NCBI GenBank assembly: GCA_949316495.1
Contig: OX439004.1
Location: 34,726,904 to 34,790,903 of the forward strand
Direction: 5' to 3'
From: Amphiduros pacificus
Lineage: Eukaryota; Annelida; Polychaeta; Phyllodocida; Hesionidae
DNA length: 64,000 nt
The notes beneath the pieces are model-generated. The model was not told the DNA's origin, ran no database searches, and saw only the letters and a list, made by a program, of their open reading frames with translations. This document shows positions 25,788 to 38,658 of the stretch, one piece after another. Positions within the stretch are counted from its first letter, which is position 1; every line of letters starts with the position of its first letter. Made by a program: the position numbers and the translations under genes.

Positions 25788-26107
25788 GCACTCAGGCCCT
25801 GCACTGAGCCTCACTCATTCCCAACTTTCTGGCACTCAGGCCCTGCACTAAGCCTCACTCATTCTCAACATCCTGACACTCTGGCCCTGCACTGAGCCTC
25901 ACTCAATCCCAACTTTCTGACACTCAGGCCCTGCACTAAGCCTCACTCATTCTCAACATTCTGGCACTCAGGCCCTGCACTGAGCCTCACTCATTCTCAA
26001 CATCCTGACACTCTGGCCCTGCACTGAGCCTCACTCATTCTCAATATCCTGGCACTCAGGCCCTGCACTGAGCCTCACTCATTCCCAACATTCTGGCACT
26101 CAGTCTG
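25784..26107. repeat. 44-bp minisatellite, about 7.3 copies
   Basis: The unit begins CTGGCACTCAGGCCCTGCAC and continues with TGAGCCTCACTCATTC and CAACATT. Variants alternate (GGCACTCAGG versus GACACTCTGG), which suggests growth by multi-unit duplication. It starts at the very end of the 15-bp array, where both share a CCATCTGG-like junction. Confidence 0.95.
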
Positions 26108-29100
26108 AGGCACAACCAATCTGTCACAACTCAGGACCAGAAAATGACATCCAGAGAGGCTATTTACAATTAAAAAATGTTCATCTTTGGAAGATGTAGA
26201 GATCCATAAAAAGTGGAAATGATCAAATTGTATTTTAGATACAGAGACGTTAAAATAGTTGATATCCAGTAGAGTGGCATGACCTCCCACAAAGCCCAGA
26301 GTGGAAAGTTCAGGGAAGCAAAGTTCATTTTTCACCAGTAGTTGCCTCAACAAATAATACATATTGGTTCCAATGCTTCATCGCCACCCAATAAAAGATC
26401 ATAAATCTCAGCCACTGGATAATAACTGGAATCTTGATCCATTTTCTTCATATTTCCTACATTGAAATAAATGGAAAAATTAAACTGTCAAAGATTTGTC
26501 ATCACTTCTGAAACTTAATCCATGTTACATGTAAGTTTTAATAGTGAACCACTCCAGTGAGAAATATTGCTTTTGTTGATATTTGGTATTTACTGGCACT
26601 GTCAATCGCTTATCTTGATGTATAAATCTCTGTCACGCCATCAAGATTTTATCCTTTCTATTGCTGCTACACTTTGAAATAAGATCTGAAATGATCCAGT
26701 CTGATTTCATTTACTGGGGATTTCATGCATCCCAGACGCTGATAACATCTGGAAAATGTAATATACAGAGACTCAGAAAAAAGAAGGATATAAAAATCAT
26801 TTATGTGAAATGTTTATAATTGCTTCTGATGTGTTGTTTGTATATAACAAACTATGGGACAATTATGTACCTCCCGAGAACAAATTGTTGGGTTCGATGT
26901 AAGAAAACGGTTTCTGTTTGAGTGATTCTTGTGCTGAAATCAGTCTGCTTATCAAACAAATAATGTCCCTGGAGCATATATATATAAATCATTCTCTTAT
27001 TCATAAGTCCTTGTCAGATTTTGAAAGAACTTTCTTTTCATCAGATGAAAAATACTACACACCAACATAAAACCGAAACTTTCTCCAGTTCATCATATGA
27101 TGACAATAGATTCTCAATCAATTCAAATATATAAATGTCAAAATATATTTGGCCAAGAGGCATGTAGCAGCTTTACATTTGTGTCTGTTTGAAGATGAGA
27201 GACACTAAGAGAGTGAGCCTTCGTGTTCTCTTCTGAAACTATTTATTTAGGCTCAGCATCTTCCTGGTACTAAATCCGGGCAGCGTGGCCTTCTTGGCCT
27301 TCTTGGTCTTCTTGGCCCTCTCAGTCTACTCACGCCACCTCCTCGCTACCCCTGATCAAACATCATCAGTCTATCTTGTCCCATCTCAACCTTTTGTCCT
27401 GATCTGCTTAAAGCCGTCTGATCTTTTGCTACTTTTTGGGCAAACTTTCTGCTGTTTTCACAAAAATATCACTGCAATATCTACACAACATGATGTAATG
27501 CAATTGCCAATGAACCTAATTGATGTAAGTGAAAAGTTGAGTTTGAGAGAGGAAGAATTGTCAGAGAGAATAAGGAAACAACTGTGAAAAGATTGGTGAT
27601 GAAGTGTTGCCTCTGTCAACAGAATCTGGTGAAAAGCATCTGCCACGGCTGCCAAGATTAATGTATAAGAGGTGCTCTATGGCATAACAGGAGGCAACAA
27701 AAAGAGGCAACCTGGTGCTGTGTCAACAAAATGGCTTCCTCATCGCCTTGTTATACATGAAGATGAATATAATCTCTTCTTAGACAGTCTATAACGGGTG
27801 TGAGCCTGACCTCTACTGCTCTTTATACTTCATATAAAAACACCACAACATGTATCACTCCATCAAATCATAGACGGCCATTGTGCTTCAACAAACGCTC
27901 CCTTCCATCTCAAGTACAAACATTTTGCTATAATATTTTGATTTATAGCTTGATTTACTGCTATACCTGCTGTACATTATAACTGATTATTATGAATATG
28001 TCCTAAACAAGCCTTCTTTTATCGCAGCTGCGTTCCATCAAATCGCTTTATCAAATCATTCCTTCTTTATGATTTGTTTTATGCTGCAAGAGTAGAAAGC
28101 CATTAAAATCTCTACACTAATGACGCTACATGACGGATGATGTCTAAGTATGTGGATTATGATACAATATTAAATTTTGAAAGTGTTCATTTTGAAACAT
28201 CTTCCTTCAATTAAAATGTAGTTTTTAATTTGTGTAATGGGCTGATAAACCATGTTTTTTACAATTTAATGACCTCATCCGGAAAATTTGATGGCCACAT
28301 TAGTGACTCCTGAGGGTCCTTACTCTATCCCAGAATTCACATTTAGTGATTGCCTCGTGTTGCAGAATTACATTAATTAATTATCAAACTCTTTGCCAAG
28401 TAAAGGCGATTGTGCAATTTCTAATGATGATCATGTGACCTCTGGTGGTCATTTTCATGCAGGGTGACTTCAATGCTAAAATGGCCAAGCAGAAAAAAAA
28501 ATGCTTTCAATCACGTGAATGGCTGACTTTGAAAGGTTACCCGCTGGCTCTCATGTTCATCAAGACATGTGTCATTTCATTACTCAGTGAAATTAAAAAC
28601 ATCTCACGTGTGTTCTCCCCTGCTCTTTATCTAACCTCGGTCGGTTCAAAACCATATTGAGGGTAACGACGTGACCTCAAATTTCAATTTTTCCATAAGA
28701 GGCAGAACATTTTCCATTTCCTTTCTACTTGATTAATTTCTATGCATGGAATTGGGAACATTAAACCTGGAATTCATGGCCCCCCTTTTGAAATTTCACA
28801 CTCTGACATAAAGCATGCATCTTTTTAGGGTATGATTCACTGCAGATAGTCAACGCCTTTCGGTAATCACATTTTCACAAGGTAAAATTTGTGCAAAATG
28901 ACATCGCTTGATATGACACACTGGCACAGATATGAAGCAGGAAGCTCAGTTTGTCTTTCTAGCTGGTTGAACTGATTGAGATAATTATTCAATCAACACG
29001 TGCCATGGCATAATCATCTTCCTATTCATTTTAGGACTTTGTATCAATGATTTCACACCTTGGAAGTTATTTAAACATAAAATATCTCTTCATTTCAAAC

Positions 29101-32100
29101 AACTTGTGTGTAAAAGGCTTGTGTGTGTAAATTTAATTTGTCATTTTATATGTACACTCTCTGCATGAGGAGGAGAGTTCTTTGTTACTTCACATGTTAA
29201 TCTGAAGACAAAATGGGCTTACAAGTTAAAACCTCTCCCATAACTGGTGGGAAAGAACTGTTGAGCCACACAAAGTGCCTTTCAAGGCTAATAACGAGCC
29301 TGAAATTAATTAAAAGTGAAGTTGCAAGAGCTACTTAAGAGTTTCGTGAGGATGGGGGACCAGTTGTGATTTGCCACAATGCTGAGAGGGCACCAGTGGA
29401 GAGGCTCTGCAGGTGAAGACAGGGGACCAGGCAGACAAAAGTCATCAATGTCAGACTTGGCACAAAGACCTGGGAGCCACTGGAGGGCCCTGATTGGAGC
29501 AAACCAGCGTGGGACTCGCCCTCATTTGTGCCGCGTTCACATGGCTCTATTCTGTCAGTGTCATTGATGATTCACACAAAAAATATTTAATGAAAAATAG
29601 CATTTATGGAAAAAATTGGGGTAACACCCTCTTTAAATTGAGAATATTTTGCAAAGAAATATGGTTGAAGCATCTCTACAAAAATCATGATAACATCTGT
29701 TTAGTTGTGTGGCAAGCCTACATTGCAGTTGGCATGGGACGCATTTGCAGCAGACCTAGCATATTGTGACATTGTTTTGGCAGATTCACTGACAAAGTAG
29801 CGAGAGGGTTTGTGGCCCTTTTGTGCGACCAGAATGACAATGTCTCCAACAATATTCAGTAGGTTTGTAAATTGGTGGAGATGAGGGCTCTTGTGGCGTG
29901 TCGTGAATGAATGTATGGCCGTTCTACCACGTAGGGCTGCCAATTATAGCAGATTACACTCCTTGGAATGGTGACCGGCTAATCTCTCTAATGGCGCGGC
30001 AAAAACAAAAAAAGATAGGTGAGCGCATCTTCAGCAGGTGACTAAGGCTTGCTAATCATCACCTGCAGTAATTGATGACATTTGGACAATGTCTTGCGAA
30101 ATGTGATGGAACATTTGTACCCATTGTCTGCCACTCTTGGCTGAATGTGAGGGGACAATAGTGCGAGACACTTTTACATGCCAAGGTCGTTTTTGGTGGG
30201 GCATCGGATATGGGTCTGAATGGGAGAACAGGACGTCCCTGGTGGAGAACCAGTATGGTGATAACTGGCAATTTGTCCCACTTGTCAATAATCCCGCATG
30301 GAACAAAGAAGTTGTTTGATGGACATCTCTACGGCTGAGTCTGAACTGCATTGCTGTGTGACCTTTTAATTGTGTTCACCCAATCTATTTCATGACAACA
30401 TCTAAAACATATTCATTTTGCCCCTAAGAGAGATGTGATAAAAATGGCTGCATCTATCATAATGAAATGTGTGGATTATGAACAGACATGATCCTCTCAT
30501 ACTTCAAGTTTTATAACTGAGAACGTTTCCGTTTTGGGAGGGCTCATCCTTATCTGCGGATTGTCAGCTTGTTTTCGGGACAGTCACAGGAAGTGCATAT
30601 GAATATAACATCAATAAGCTGAGCTATCTTAACGATCCCCTGTAAACTCACAAATACACTACTCAGCTGAATTCTATGGAAATGCAATATTCTGCCGACT
30701 TCATCAAGCACCCATAACATGCGGTAAAACATGAGGACTTTCAATATCAATTAAACCAAAAGAAACCAACCAAATAAACAGATTCAAGTGCTTGCTCAGA
30801 AATTGTTTATTACATTTAGTGCAAAGGTCTAGAATCAGAAAAGGAAGAAGTTAAAAGAATATGTTTGTGAGTGTTGATGGTAGCATAGACATGGCATGAC
30901 GGATCATTCTTGTGAGTCTCTCCACCGTTGACTCACATGATGAATCTTTTACGAGATTCCCTCCATTCTGGCTTCATCCTTTATCCCCAAATCTTTAGCA
31001 TCTTTTTATGTCGTGAATTCTGGCCGTATAACATCCTGACTTGGGCTTTAAATACCGATCATATTGGTCCAATTGGGCTACCATCAGTCATTTGCTGTGA
31101 GACTACTGCATATGAAATTACCCATAATGCTTACCTGGTTGTGGACTAACCTTATCAACAAAGATTCAATTGACAGCAGCTTGATTTATGGTATGGGTAT
31201 CGACCATGTAAAATTGGGCACACAAAAATAACATACAGGCAACCAGGAGACTTTGAAAAATGATAACCAAATGTACAATATCTTTCTCTTAGCTGAAGAA
31301 AATCCCTGGGGGACAGTTCAAAAGAGAGCATGGTGATTTCTCTGCGGTCTCATTTGGAATGCTGTTCCTGTGCTCCAGAGGGATGATCTGGAAGGACCAG
31401 AGGATTGTTACATGGATATGAAGCCAGAGGGTTTCCCCAGGAGACAGATCATCAGCTCTCTTGCTGATTAAAAAATAAATATCAAAACTGTCCTAGTTAT
31501 TCAGAATGTGTAAGAGGAGAAATGAAAGTTTGAGATATTGTTAGGGAATATTTATCTCAAAATCAATATATCATTTTAATGAAAATACAATAATCCAAAA
31601 TAATTTTCATGACTGGAAATTGTTATATTTTTGAGCTCATTGACATCATTTTTCTTCAATGAAAAAATTGACCCCTTGACCTCACGGATTGCAATGACAA
31701 TAACCTGCCTTAATTAGAGTCATAAAGTCTGTCTTAATTCTCATTTTATGGTTCATTATACTGTAAACTACCTGAAAAATCCCAACTAATCACCAGCATG
31801 GAACAACAGGACCGGGGTTATAAACCAAAGCAAACATGGAGTTATTCCGGGAAGGCCTTGCGCACACCTGGTGGAGATTCAATAAACCTTAGCCCATATA
31901 AGGTCATTAGGCCCAAAAACGGCACCAAAAATGGTAATGAAGTAAAACCTGGCCATAAAACGGATACTTGAGTAATCTGCGCTTGGCAATTGATTAGACA
32001 TTGATTTCACATTGTGTACGCCAAGCCAGGAAGAGATATGCTGTTGTCAGGTGATATAAAAATGCGACGTGCAAATTCATTGATCAATTCTTCCAAAGTT

Positions 32101-32895
32101 TTTTGAACACATCTTTTTCAGAAGTTGATGATGCAAGGAAATCCTTTAAGAAAGTTCTTTGCGATTTAGTTACCGAAATGCCTGAAGATGAGATTATTAC
32201 GTAGACATATTTGTCACATCTTTTTTAGTGAATACTAGTCTAATAAAACCTGTCAATAAAAACTTGGCAAGGTCCATTATGTCTCATGACACATCCAGCC
32301 ATTGACATGACACCAACCCTATAATACTGCAGTACTTAACCCAGGGTGGCATATAAAACTTCCTCATGACACCTTAATTGCTTTATGATTGGTCCATCCC
32401 TGTGAGTAACATAAAAACATGTGCCAACCTTTTGGCTTGACAGAGAGAAGTGCACTCTGAGAGTAAAATAAAAAAAACTTAAGTGGTGAAAAAGGTTAAG
32501 GAGTGGTCAAGAAAATGTGCTTATTGTACGATTTAGGTCCATCAAGGCATGTTAGAAGGATGGAAGCCATTTTCTTGTGGACGTATCAGAGCAATAAGGC
32601 ACGCAGAGTACTTCACCTGCGGCCATGTCCGACGTCCAGTCCGTAAGCACTTCTCAGCATCTCTTCATAACATCACATCATGCCTGCTGAAAATAATTGC
32701 CCAAGTACAGTATATCTGTCCACTACCTGACCCTACAAAACCGATTGTTCCTGGACTCAATGGTGCTGATTCCAATTCTCAAAGATATAAGTCATTGCTG
32801 AGCAAATGAATTAGCTTTTTTTATTTGATATTATTATATAAATGATATGAAAGCCGATAATAAACTGGGCTGAGCATGCAAAGGCAGTGGGGACA
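26108..32895. other. Long unique stretch, no gene seen
   Basis: No supported gene across about 6.8 kb. A homeodomain-type core ATTAATTAATTATC lies at 28372-28385 in a high-complexity block (28320-28440). 29940-30330 is a further high-complexity block open on both strands. A short GDFNAK-encoding piece near 28463 is discussed under rejected items. Confidence 0.5.
31669..31682 (-). promoter_or_regulatory. DR2-type nuclear receptor motif
   Basis: TGACCCCTTGACCT holds two receptor half-sites in direct repeat with a two-base spacer. DR2 is one of the spacings used by RXR heterodimers and retinoic-acid-type receptors. Motif match only. Confidence 0.3.
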
Positions 32896-33181
32896 CAATG
32901 TCAAGGTCAGAGACAGTGTACTTCTCAGCATGCTCAGAGATGGCCATGGTGTCTCATAATGTCAAGGTCAGAGACAGTGCACTTCTCAACATGCTCAGAG
33001 ATGGCCATGGTGTCTCATAATGTCAAGGTCAGAGACAGTGCACTTCTCAGCATGCTCAGAGATGGCCATGGTGTCTCACAATGTCAAGGTCAGAGACAGT
33101 GCACTTCTCAGCATGCTCAGAGATGGCCATGGTGTCTCACAATGTCAAGGTCAGAGACAGTGCACTTCTCAGCATGCTCAG
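32896..33181. repeat. 61-bp minisatellite carrying five ERR-type receptor sites
   Basis: The anchor TCAAGGTCA occurs at 32901, 32962, 33023, 33084 and 33145 with exact 61-base spacing; the last unit is truncated. Each unit also holds GAGATGGCCATGGTGTCTCA and TCTCAGCATGCTCAGA. TCAAGGTCA is the extended half-site preferred by oestrogen-related receptor and FTZ-F1/SF-1 type monomers. Units are nearly identical, so the array is young or homogenised. The overlapping open frames are artefacts of the repeat. Confidence 0.95.
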
Positions 33182-33419
33182 ACAAAATCTATGTTCTTTT
33201 TAGGGCTTCTTGTTCTGTTTAAACATCATCAGCTTTTATCACAGGTATTTAAGGCTACAAGTATACTGACGGAAATAACACTGTCCCACAGGAGCGAGTG
33301 ATATGCACGAGAGGCTGAAAAGTAAAGAGGGCTTTTCTGGCCTTCACATTTTCCAAAGATGAATATTATATTAAGAGGGGGCATAATAATGTTACGCAGG
33401 TGTGAAAGATGGGGGCTGA

Positions 33420-33437
33420 CCACAAGGGGGCAGCAGG
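33420..33437 (+). promoter_or_regulatory. CTCF-like motif (strong match)
   Basis: CCACAAGGGGGCAGCAGG matches the CTCF core CCASYAG-RKGGCR at nearly every position, plus the downstream GCAGG. It lies 840 bases before an oppositely oriented match at 34277, forming a convergent pair. Confidence 0.5.
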
Positions 33438-34276
33438 TGTGAAACATCAATGGTGGTTGTGTCTAACTAATCAAATGTTACACTTGATTGCATCAGCAAG
33501 AACTCTCAAAATAAACCTCATGGGGAGATGTCATAAATGAAACGTCCCTTGCAGTGGGAGATGAAATAATCACCCCTCCCTTTCTCCAGCTGGTGCCCTC
33601 TGGCTGAACCTCCTGCTGCCACCTGGCAGAGAATATGGAAATTTGACATCATATTTCTGACTAAGTTGGGGGCAGTTACTTTCACAGCATGAGGTGCTGT
33701 TAACATGATCAGAGAGAGTGACATTTAGACTAACAAGCGCTGATCATGGGCGTTATAGAATTTACAACCAGACTTTTGCTGCAGGCATCTCAACCTGAGC
33801 TCTGAAATCATATACCCCCAATGAGACTTGGCCACTTAGCTTTTTTGGCAGGCTTTGGAGGGAAACACAACCCAAACTTGAAGCAGTTGACAAATGTAAT
33901 TTAGCCAATTTCTAGAAGAGCCAATTTCAGCTATGAGCATTTTAACAAATTATTTTTTTCAACAATTGCCATGGTGTCAATGAGAACAAAATAATGTAAT
34001 TGATTTATGGTTTGAGACGAATCTAACTCACAAAAAGAAGAAAGTGTCACAGTTCATTCCAAAATGGAGTTGAATTGCTATTTGGCAACTGTGCAGACCA
34101 CCCTTAAACTTTTCACCAACAGACAAAATCTTCTGATTTGAGCTGCCTGATAATTACGTCACCATGACAACAAAGGCACACTCGGTAGAGGTAACTGACA
34201 TGAAGAAGGTGCGATCTGAAAGATGACCTCAAGTGACATTTAAAGCCAATCATTATGTCAATTAGAGAGTAAAATT

Positions 34277-34294
34277 GAAGCGCCCCCTGTAGCC
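34277..34294 (-). promoter_or_regulatory. CTCF-like motif (strong match, reverse)
   Basis: The minus strand reads GGCTACAGGGGGCGCTTC, a close match to the CTCF core (TACAGGGGGCGCT). Orientation is opposite to the site at 33420. Confidence 0.5.
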
Positions 34295-36978
34295 GAGATG
34301 GTCTGATTGCCACAACACCTGACCACTTAACACACGGGAATTTAAAACACTCACAAAATCCAAAAAAGAAAGTAAAAATCTTTTCATAAACAAGTTGTTG
34401 GTGTCATTGGAATCATGGGAAATCAACCAAATATCATTCAATGATTTATAAAAAGTGTCTGAAATCAAATTGCACAAATTTATCCCCTCATGTAAAACCC
34501 AGCATTGCTCCTCAGATGGTTTTTCCACCTTCAATGGGACACCTCCAATTTTTTTCAATTGTCAAATCGCAGACAGTATCTTCATCAGTGAATGTTGTTC
34601 TAGTTAGCGACACGCAGGTGTCGTTCTCCAAGAAGTGCCGTCACGGTATCCATCCTGACAGCTCTATTCTGTGCAACTCTCCTGTTAAATTGACTGATAA
34701 AACTGTTTATGGGATTTCTTTGTGTGCTTCTCGGTCAATTTGATATAACTATCAATGATTTTCTTTACTATCAAAACATGCTTTCAATTCGAATTGTCAC
34801 CAATGCCGATCAAGGATTCTCAAAAAATCAGAAATCTAATGATTTGAGAATAAATCTTTGACTGACATCTGTTGATGTGTAAAGTTTCAAGCATGTTCCA
34901 ATTTAATATTATAATTTAATATTCCATTTCTGACAAAAATATTAGGCAAGAGCACCAAGAAATTGTGTGAGAGCTTTTCACTGTTAGAGGGATATTTTTT
35001 CTTGCAATTCAATACACACACTTAACTTTGGATGTGTCTCTATATTTGATTTGACATGTTTAGTATTAACCGACATTAAAGACCCCCCACTAATATGTTT
35101 TGTTTTATCTCCAAGGGTAAAAAGTAACCAGAAACCTGAAAGTGAAACACACTGCAGATGTCTGCACCAATTGGCTTCAAAGGTCTTTTTTTTCAAAACA
35201 CCAATCCATAATTATATATAAAAGCATGTGAAAATGAGATCTGACAAATTACAGTTATTATGTGTCTGAGGTACAGCTGTGAAGTGGGTACGTTTACACT
35301 TTAATTGGGAGTTTATGTATTATTTCACGGTATTAATAAGGCAGGCATGGTGTATATCCACAAACGCAGCAAATGTTCTGTATCACACTTTCGTCTTTGT
35401 TCCCTTCATGCTGGTGACTCAATTTTTTTATAGAAAATTTGTGTGATATCAATCATATATATTTTTTGCAATAAGAGCCACCACTACACTAATTACTAGG
35501 TACAACATTAATTAGTTGAAATATGCTTGATATCATTGGGTTATGTAGTTTGAAGTTTGAATAACCTCAATCAGAGATATGTTACTCTTCCAGTTAACAT
35601 ATATTGACTATGATATAATGCACTCTACCTTACACCTCTGGGAATCCCCCAATCAACGGTACCAAGGTCCTCATATATCACATATATCATCTGTAATCAA
35701 TTTCTATCACAATAAGGACAAATCTACGACAATGTAATTAATGCCGTCACCATGTTCTTGCCTCACTTTGTATCCTCCCCGGTGGCCTATAATGTAAGTT
35801 CAGGGCATCACATGTCCGAAATGTTTACTGAAAACAATGGCGTATGTTATTGTTCATGTGCTAAGCGTGTGCCTACATAATTAGCTGTAACCCAGCATAA
35901 GGTCGTATTGATCTGTGTGTGGTATAATACTAGTTAATGTAATGGGTGTTTAAATGTGCTTCACAAATATTTGTTTAAGTATTTATCCACCGCTAACAAT
36001 AACTTATTGATTTCTTGCGAAACAATTAGATATCATAACAATATTAGCAATAATAACCTAACCACCTGCCTACTTTAAAAATAATAACATAATTCTTTCT
36101 TTCAATTCTAACTGTATTCATGTAATTCAATATCCTCTGATCTTATAAAAATTGGAGTGAATATATTAATTAGCAAATTATATCAAATATGTGCTGAAGA
36201 AATACAATTCTTAAATGGCATAAAATAACTGAGGCACTTGAAAGCATGTCAAGCTTAGGTGATCTAAACACCATTGTTCTCTGATAGGGGAGATAAGGAA
36301 GTAACCCTGCTGAGGGATACCTCATTGAAACAAATCCCCTCCCACTGCTGCAATGTGTGTATGGTATTTCTACACACAAATGAATGAATACTTACAAAAC
36401 AAATTCTTACTTCTAGGCATGCTCACACCATCTGTAATCAGCAGGTATGGCAGCACCACCTGGTGTCTGGATTACATTTAGGAGTGAGAGCTGTAGCTTG
36501 AGTCGACTACCCAGCCCATTACATATTGAATGCTCCCTTAATCCAATATATATCCCTACCTCATTAATCGATGCTCCCCACCTGTCTTACACTCACATAT
36601 GTGGATATCAACATCAACATTGTAATCTATTATCCATGAAACGAGCATTACCGATTCCCACAAATCCCATCACGAGACAGTTTCTGCCATAATGATTAGG
36701 CTGACTGAATAAAACCAAAGAAATATCTTTATGCCTTCACCATCTCATTGAAGTGTGTGATGTGGATGTAAGCATTATTTTAAAGACTTTATAGGCAGTC
36801 AAAAAGCATCTTTTTTATTTGAAAAATAATTGGCCAGGTTTTATACCCTTATATCTACAGCATAACAGCAAGATAAAATCTAATGATATTCTCTGCCCCT
36901 ATGAAATGTCAATGTTGATACATTTAGTCATTATGAGTTTTTGCCTCATTTGAAGGTGGCCCTTTTAACGCTGTCAGA

Positions 36979-37003
36979 GCCACCTGGCATATAGGGGGCG
37001 TTA
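36979..37003 (+). promoter_or_regulatory. Partial CTCF-like motif
   Basis: ATAGGGGGCGTTA carries the AGGGGGCG core, but the upstream CCA expected 3-4 bases earlier is missing, although GCCACCTGGC lies ten bases upstream. Weaker than the other sites. Confidence 0.25.
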
Positions 37004-37078
37004 GTGGCATACAAGGGCACTGGCCTTAATTGGCATGTCACCTACATCCTGGCATCTCCCAGGGAGGTCAGACAGGAA

Positions 37079-37102
37079 GGTCACTTGGTAACCAAGGTGA
37101 CC
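37079..37102. promoter_or_regulatory. Near-perfect palindrome with receptor-type arms
   Basis: The outer arms GGTCAC and GTGACC enclose the inner inverted repeat TTGGTAACCAA, with one extra base on the right side. GGTCA-type arms suit a nuclear receptor inverted repeat, and the GGTAACC centre also resembles RFX or grainyhead-type sites. Which factor would bind is not decidable here. Confidence 0.35.
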
Positions 37103-37479
37103 ATCACTTCCTGATCCTGTGTCATACCCACATGCTCCCCACACTCACCCCTCCAGTGTGCTTCCTCCAAATTTAGATAAAGTCTTAACCTCAAAACCCA
37201 TATAAAAATAATGTCAGTGCCTGAGAAATTTTACAATAGTTTCCTGTGCATGTATTGGGATAAGGGGGTAAACAGTATTGAACTGCAATATGTAGACAGA
37301 ATATATATTGGAGACGATGCTGTTGCCTAGAAATGCCATGGCTAAGAAGCAGGTCATTTACCTTTACCCAAGAGTCTTTCATAACAAGAACTTTAACTGG
37401 CAATGTCTCGGTTATGTAAAATATAAGGGAAAGACAAAGCTTAATGTCTTGATAAGATTTCTAGTGTGTTAGATCCAGA

Positions 37480-37493
37480 TGACCTTGAGGTCA
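37480..37493. promoter_or_regulatory. Everted receptor repeat (ER2)
   Basis: TGACCTTGAGGTCA carries two perfect AGGTCA half-sites facing away from each other with two bases between. It lies 47 bases from a DR1 at 37540. Confidence 0.35.
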
Positions 37494-37539
37494 ACTAGAA
37501 GGCTAACCCTCACATTCACATAAAAGGCATTGGTAATAT

Positions 37540-37552
37540 TGACCTTTGACCT
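37540..37552 (-). promoter_or_regulatory. DR1-type nuclear receptor motif (perfect)
   Basis: The minus strand reads AGGTCAAAGGTCA, the idealised DR1 for HNF4, RXR and COUP-TF. It is the most exact receptor match in the window. Confidence 0.45.
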
Positions 37553-38170
37553 TTTTAACAATTAGCTAAGTACATAAATAAAACAGCTGATTAGAAAGTT
37601 CTTCCAGATGACACTGATATTGAAACTCCACCAAAAAGGTCATGGAATCTTGCTTCCCATAATTTGTCTATTTCCTGCAGGAGGAAAATGACCATCTCAA
37701 GCTTCATATCAGAGTGTCATAGTAACACATATATACAAATGCCAGAAACATAAAAATAGCAACAGATCTTGTTCATGCTATGCTTATTGTGACATCATTA
37801 ATGAAGTCACTTTACGCAAGCCTTTAGAAGCAGAGATCTGTTTCTGACAGAGAACACGACCTGGATGTCCCTCACAAGTAGCAGTCTGAGTGACAAGTTG
37901 TTCACTTGTGACATGCAGTGTGCTTCTAACCCTATCAATGGCCCTCAAACTAATTTCCTCTGAACTTTTCCTCCGACTTACATTTCCTGTGATACTACCT
38001 TGGCTGCCTTCAAAAGTCAAGCATTTTTTTCATAAGTGCGTCCTTCTATTATGTATGTACAAGCAGCCATTTAATATGATCCAGGTATAATGAATGCAAA
38101 ATGCTCATATCTATGATGCCCAACATCCTTTGTGGAGATTATTTTTCATACCTATATTATTCTGATCTCA

Positions 38171-38658
38171 GTCCACATTCACATCACAGTCCATAATAAC
38201 ATCACAGTTCATATTCATATCTCAGTCCATATTCAAATTTGAGTCCATATTTACATCACAGTCTGTGTTGCCGTCATAGTCCATATTCACATTACATTCC
38301 ATATTCACAATTGAGTCCATATTCACAATTGAGTCCATATTCACAATTGAGTCCATATTCACATCATAGTCCATATTCACATCAAAGTCCATATTTACAT
38401 CACAGTCCATATTCACATCATAGTCCATATTCACATTACAGTCCATATTCACAATTGAGTCCATATTCACATCATAGTCCATATTCACATCAAAGTCCAT
38501 ATTCACATCACAGTCCATATTCACATCATAGTCCATATTCACATCAAAGTCCATATTTACATCACAGTCCATATTCACATCACAGTCCATATTCACATCA
38601 AAGTCCATATTCACATCTCAGTCCATATTCACATCACAGTCCATATTCACATCACATT
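38171..38658. repeat. 18-bp minisatellite, about 27 copies
   Basis: The unit TCCATATTCACATCACAG shows recurring third-segment variants (ATCATAG, ATCAAAG, AATTGAG, ATTACAG). Blocks of variants recur in the same order, giving a higher-order pattern of several units. Eighteen is a multiple of three, so both strands carry long open frames of hexapeptide repeats; these are artefacts. The left edge is more diverged than the centre. Confidence 0.96.

Larger units (their letters stand above)
33182..38170. other. Unique DNA rich in candidate regulatory motifs, no gene seen
   Basis: No supported gene. The stretch contains CTCF-like words at 33420, 34277 and 36993 and a receptor-motif group at 37079-37552 (listed separately). 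The open frames at 34262-34558 (minus) and 34441-34743 (plus) are antiparallel and not recognised. Confidence 0.5.

Noticed and set aside
25375-25895. Pentapeptide-repeat open frames on both strands
   Set aside because: The 15-bp repeat unit keeps every frame open; both strands give equally long frames, and no start context or flanking domain supports a gene.
28445-28660. GDFNAKMAK-like stretch resembling the LINE endonuclease motif
   Set aside because: Only about eight residues match, the residues after it do not resemble the endonuclease, and no reverse transcriptase is nearby; most likely chance.
32887-33301. Repeat-containing open frames of 93-111 codons
   Set aside because: By-product of the 61-bp minisatellite; the frame shifts between units, so the repeat peptide is not maintained in one frame.
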